Assembly: GCA_036961445.1 (NCBI GenBank)
Contig: JBALVO010000082.1
Span: forward strand, 1-16,161
Direction of reading: 5' to 3'
Length of the DNA: 16,161 nucleotides
Source: JBALVO01 sp036961445
GTDB taxonomy: Bacteria; Pseudomonadota; Gammaproteobacteria; Pseudomonadales; Halieaceae
The notes beneath the pieces were generated by a model. It had not been told where the DNA came from, ran no database searches, and was given only the letters and a program-made list of their open reading frames with translations. Position numbers and translations under genes: made by a program. The stretch's first letter is position 1, and every line of letters starts with the position of its first letter. Below are positions 13,798 to 16,161 of the stretch, piece after piece.

Positions 13798-14723
13798 GCA
13801 CTCTAGTAATAGCAGAACACGACAACAATAGCCTGAAAGTCGCTACCCTTAATACTGTCGCAGCTGCCCAGGCAATGGGTGCGGATATTGATATTCTTAT
13901 CGCTGGTGCCAATTGTGGAGCGGCAGCTGAAGCTGCTGCAGCAGTACCAGGTGTTGGTAAGGTGCTGGTGGCTGACAATGCAGCGTATGAGCATCAATTG
14001 GCGGAAAACGTCAGCCTGCTGATTGCTGAGGTCGCTGCCGACTACGACAATATCATCGCGCCAGCCACGCCTAACTGTAAAAACTTTATGCCGCGGGTTG
14101 CCGCGTTGCTGGACGTTGCACAGATTTCCGAGATAACCAGCGTGGTGTCTGCAGATACATTCCAGCGTCCGATTTATGCAGGTAATGTTATCGCGACCGT
14201 GCAGAGTACCGACGCCAAGAAGGTGATCACGGTGCGTACTACTGCCTATGACGCAGCGCCTGCCGAGGGTGGCTCCGCTGCGGTGGTAGCGTTGGATGCC
14301 GTGCACGATGCTGGTATTTCTTCTTTTGTTGGTGAAGAGGTTGCAGTATCTGATCGCCCGGAACTAACGGCCGCGCCGGTTGTTATCTCTGGTGGTCGTG
14401 GTATGCAAAACGGCGAGAACTTCAAACTGCTGGACGGTATTGCCGATAAGCTGGGTGCTGCAATCGGCGCGTCTCGCGCGGCAGTCGACGCTGGCTTCGT
14501 ACCCAACGACATGCAGGTTGGCCAGACGGGTAAGATCGTCGCCCCTGATCTGTACATTGCCGTTGGTATCTCTGGTGCTATTCAGCACCTGGCGGGTATG
14601 AAAGACTCCAAAGTCATTGTTGCAATCAACAAGGACGAGGACGCCCCTATCTTTCAGGTGGCAGACTACGGGCTGGTTGCTGACTTGTTCGATGCTTTGC
14701 CAGAGCTTGAAGCCAAGCTTTAG
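13794..14723 (+). CDS. etfA: Electron transfer flavoprotein alpha subunit
   Basis: EtfA binds the redox-active FAD of the ETF heterodimer. The 309-residue product is the expected length for this group. The N-terminal alpha/beta domain starts MSTLVIAEHDNNSL. The C-terminal FAD domain contains SGGRGMQ (199-205), QTGK (244-247), VAPDLYIAVGISGAIQHLAG and the closing NKDEDAPIFQVADYGLVADL signature, all intact. The ATG at 13794 overlaps the etfB stop in ATGA, which implies translational coupling and matched amounts of the two subunits. A strong terminator follows at 14742-14772. The partner dehydrogenase ETF-QO is encoded divergently upstream. Confidence 0.97.
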   Translation: MSTLVIAEHDNNSLKVATLNTVAAAQAMGADIDILIAGANCGAAAEAAAAVPGVGKVLVADNAAYEHQLAENVSLLIAEVAADYDNIIAPATPNCKNFMPRVAALLDVAQISEITSVVSADTFQRPIYAGNVIATVQSTDAKKVITVRTTAYDAAPAEGGSAAVVALDAVHDAGISSFVGEEVAVSDRPELTAAPVVISGGRGMQNGENFKLLDGIADKLGAAIGASRAAVDAGFVPNDMQVGQTGKIVAPDLYIAVGISGAIQHLAGMKDSKVIVAINKDEDAPIFQVADYGLVADLFDALPELEAKL

Positions 14724-14741
14724 GTTGCCTGATAGTTGCAG

Positions 14742-14772
14742 AAAAACCGGTCTTTCAGGCCGGTTTTTTTTT
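14742..14772 (+). terminator. Intrinsic terminator after etfA, probably bidirectional
   Basis: AAAAACCGG (14742-14750) pairs with CCGGTTTTT (14760-14768) around a nine-base loop, and the T-run continues to 14772. On the minus strand the same hairpin is followed by five T residues, so it could also end the convergent antiporter transcript. It lies 18 nt after the etfA stop. The rest of 14724-14882 shows nothing further. Confidence 0.88.
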
Positions 14773-14882
14773 GCTCTGCTGAACCTGCGTTGGTCGCGCC
14801 ATTTTTATCCAGTAGCGCAGTGATTGTCGCTCAGCTCACAGCTTGCCGCCAGAATATGGCTATAGCTTCAGCTGATAAGGAA

Positions 14883-16058
14883 TCAGTCTCTGCGTAAACG
14901 ATCCGAAATGGCGATCGGAGTAGGGTAGTTCAGTACCACGATGTAAGAAGATATCAATAAAGTGATGATAGTGGTTGCCTGTATCAGCAGCGATGCCTGT
15001 TCCGATATCAAGGCGCTACCCACCGCGACATAAGCGATGAGCAAAGAAAATTCGCTGGCCTGACCCAACCTGAACCCCAGGTCCCAGCCCAATGTGCGAC
15101 TTTCGCTCACCCCCTTAAGCAAAAAGCGATAGACCACCGGCTTTAGACCAAGCACCAATGCGGACAACACCAGCGCCGGTGCCAGTACCTGATGAAGCAC
15201 AGCGAGATCAAAGCGCGCACCCACGGAAAAGAAGAACAGAATCAGGAAAAAATCCCGCAGCGGCTTAAGGTTAACTGCGATGTACTGTGAGATGGGGCTG
15301 GTAGCGATAGTAATGCCTGCTATAAAAGCGCCGATTTCCTCGGACAATCCCAAAGCCTTGGCAGCTTCGGCCATACCCAGGCACCAACCCAGGGCCAACA
15401 GAAAAATATATTCATGAAAACGGTCAAACCGGGTAATCAGCGGTAACAGCACATAGCGCACAACTAATAAAGCGCAGCCAGCAAGTAGCGGTAAGCTTAT
15501 CAGCGAAATGACCAGGTCTTGAACCATCGAGTCTGTGCTGCCAGCAGACGCACTGAGCAGTACCATCAGTACGATGATCGCCAGTAGATCTTGTAGCAGC
15601 AGCATACCTATCATCAGCTCGCCAATATGGCGGTGGTGCAATACTGTTGTCGGCAGCAGCTTGATGCCAATTATGGTTGAGGAAAACATCATCGCTGCGC
15701 CAATGATTACGGCGTCCAGGGTGGCGTAGCCAAAAAGCGCTGCTACGGTATAGCCGGTTCCCAGGAATATGGCAGAGCTGAACATCGCCACGACGGTTGA
15801 ATTGCGTAACGTAGACCACAGGGCTTGCGGCTGCATATCAAGGCCCAGCAAAAACAACAGGAAAATAATACCAATATGCCCGATGTCTGACAGCAGGTTG
15901 AGGTCGGTAACCAGAGACAAGCCGTAGGGCCCGATGCAAGCCCCCAGCGCAATGTAGGCGATGATCAGCGGCTGGCGTGTATACAGGGCCAGTGAAGCAA
16001 AAACCGCCGCTCCGGTGAAGATAAGGAAGAACGAAAAAGTAATACTACTGACTTCCAT
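14883..16058 (-). CDS. CPA2-family cation/proton antiporter (KefB-like membrane domain, no RCK domain)
   Basis: This is an inner-membrane Na+(K+)/H+ exchanger domain. The 391 residues are almost entirely hydrophobic segments, consistent with about 11-13 membrane helices. Family landmarks are QPLIIAYIALGACIGP (29-44), FLLFLLGLDM (66-75), the ion-site helix LLLQDLLAI with Asp157 (153-161), EIGAFIAGI (241-249), LKPLRDFFLILFFFSVG (264-280) and LGQASEFSLL near residue 335. KefB and KefC carry a C-terminal TrkA-N (RCK) domain; here the protein stops after the last helices at SDRLRRD. ATG 16058 has GGAAGT about five bases upstream on the coding strand. Substrate ion and regulation cannot be read from the sequence. 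It is convergent with etfA. The remaining 16059-16161 holds no recognisable gene. Confidence 0.85.
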   Translation of the reverse strand: MEVSSITFSFFLIFTGAAVFASLALYTRQPLIIAYIALGACIGPYGLSLVTDLNLLSDIGHIGIIFLLFLLGLDMQPQALWSTLRNSTVVAMFSSAIFLGTGYTVAALFGYATLDAVIIGAAMMFSSTIIGIKLLPTTVLHHRHIGELMIGMLLLQDLLAIIVLMVLLSASAGSTDSMVQDLVISLISLPLLAGCALLVVRYVLLPLITRFDRFHEYIFLLALGWCLGMAEAAKALGLSEEIGAFIAGITIATSPISQYIAVNLKPLRDFFLILFFFSVGARFDLAVLHQVLAPALVLSALVLGLKPVVYRFLLKGVSESRTLGWDLGFRLGQASEFSLLIAYVAVGSALISEQASLLIQATTIITLLISSYIVVLNYPTPIAISDRLRRD

Positions 16059-16161
16059 CTGCTACTTCCGATGTCATGCAAGCAGGGAGTGTAAACAAGC
16101 TGGACGCAGATAGGAACTCAGCGGATGACTTACCGGCGACGAAACAGGGGTAAAGCCTGAT

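Noticed and set aside
1..16161. Mobile elements, CRISPR arrays, prophage or defence genes
   Set aside because: No transposase, integrase, terminal inverted repeats with target duplication, regularly spaced repeats or phage genes were seen; apart from four family-level or uncharacterised genes the window is conserved core genes.

Overview
The window is chromosomal DNA from a gammaproteobacterium. The gene order tRNA-Leu / tig / clpP / clpX / lon / hupB / ppiD and a divergent etfQO // etfB-etfA locus both resemble Pseudomonas and its relatives. The protein sequences (for example the EtfB and ETF-QO N-termini and the HU-beta sequence) are of Pseudomonas/Cellvibrionales type. A marine Cellvibrionales-like organism is a reasonable guess, but the sequence does not settle it. 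A run of exactly 100 N inside etfB shows that this is a scaffolded draft or metagenome assembly.

Layout. Positions 1-54 hold the 3' part of a tRNA-Leu(UAG). Positions 156-8634 (+) are the protein quality-control block: trigger factor (nascent chains), ClpP and ClpX (ATP-dependent protease), Lon (ATP-dependent protease), HU-beta (nucleoid protein, separated from ppiD by a clear intrinsic terminator) and PpiD (inner-membrane-anchored periplasmic chaperone). A sigma-32-like heat-shock promoter lies in front of lon. Positions 8654-9838 (+) encode a short ACT-domain phosphoglycerate dehydrogenase-like protein. Positions 9840-10688 (-) encode a permuted papain-like (YiiX/C92-type) hydrolase, and a DUF1285 gene (10756-11304, +) diverges from it.

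The right part is an electron-transfer locus. ETF-ubiquinone oxidoreductase (11320-12972, -) diverges from etfB (13246-13797, +, interrupted by the gap) and etfA (13794-14723, +), which overlap by 4 nt. Together they pass electrons from acyl-CoA and other flavin dehydrogenases to quinone. The divergent spacer contains a 27-bp near-perfect palindrome that looks like an operator. After a bidirectional-looking terminator, a CPA2-type cation/proton antiporter is encoded on the minus strand (14883-16058).

No mobile element, CRISPR array, prophage, defence cassette or biosynthetic cluster is visible, and no stretch longer than 300 bases lacks a gene. I found no convincing new multi-gene system. The observations most worth checking are the etfQO/etfBA palindrome, the size of the etfB gap, the lon heat-shock promoter, the dehydrogenase that appears to lack its usual active-site glutamate, and the uncharacterised C92-type hydrolase.
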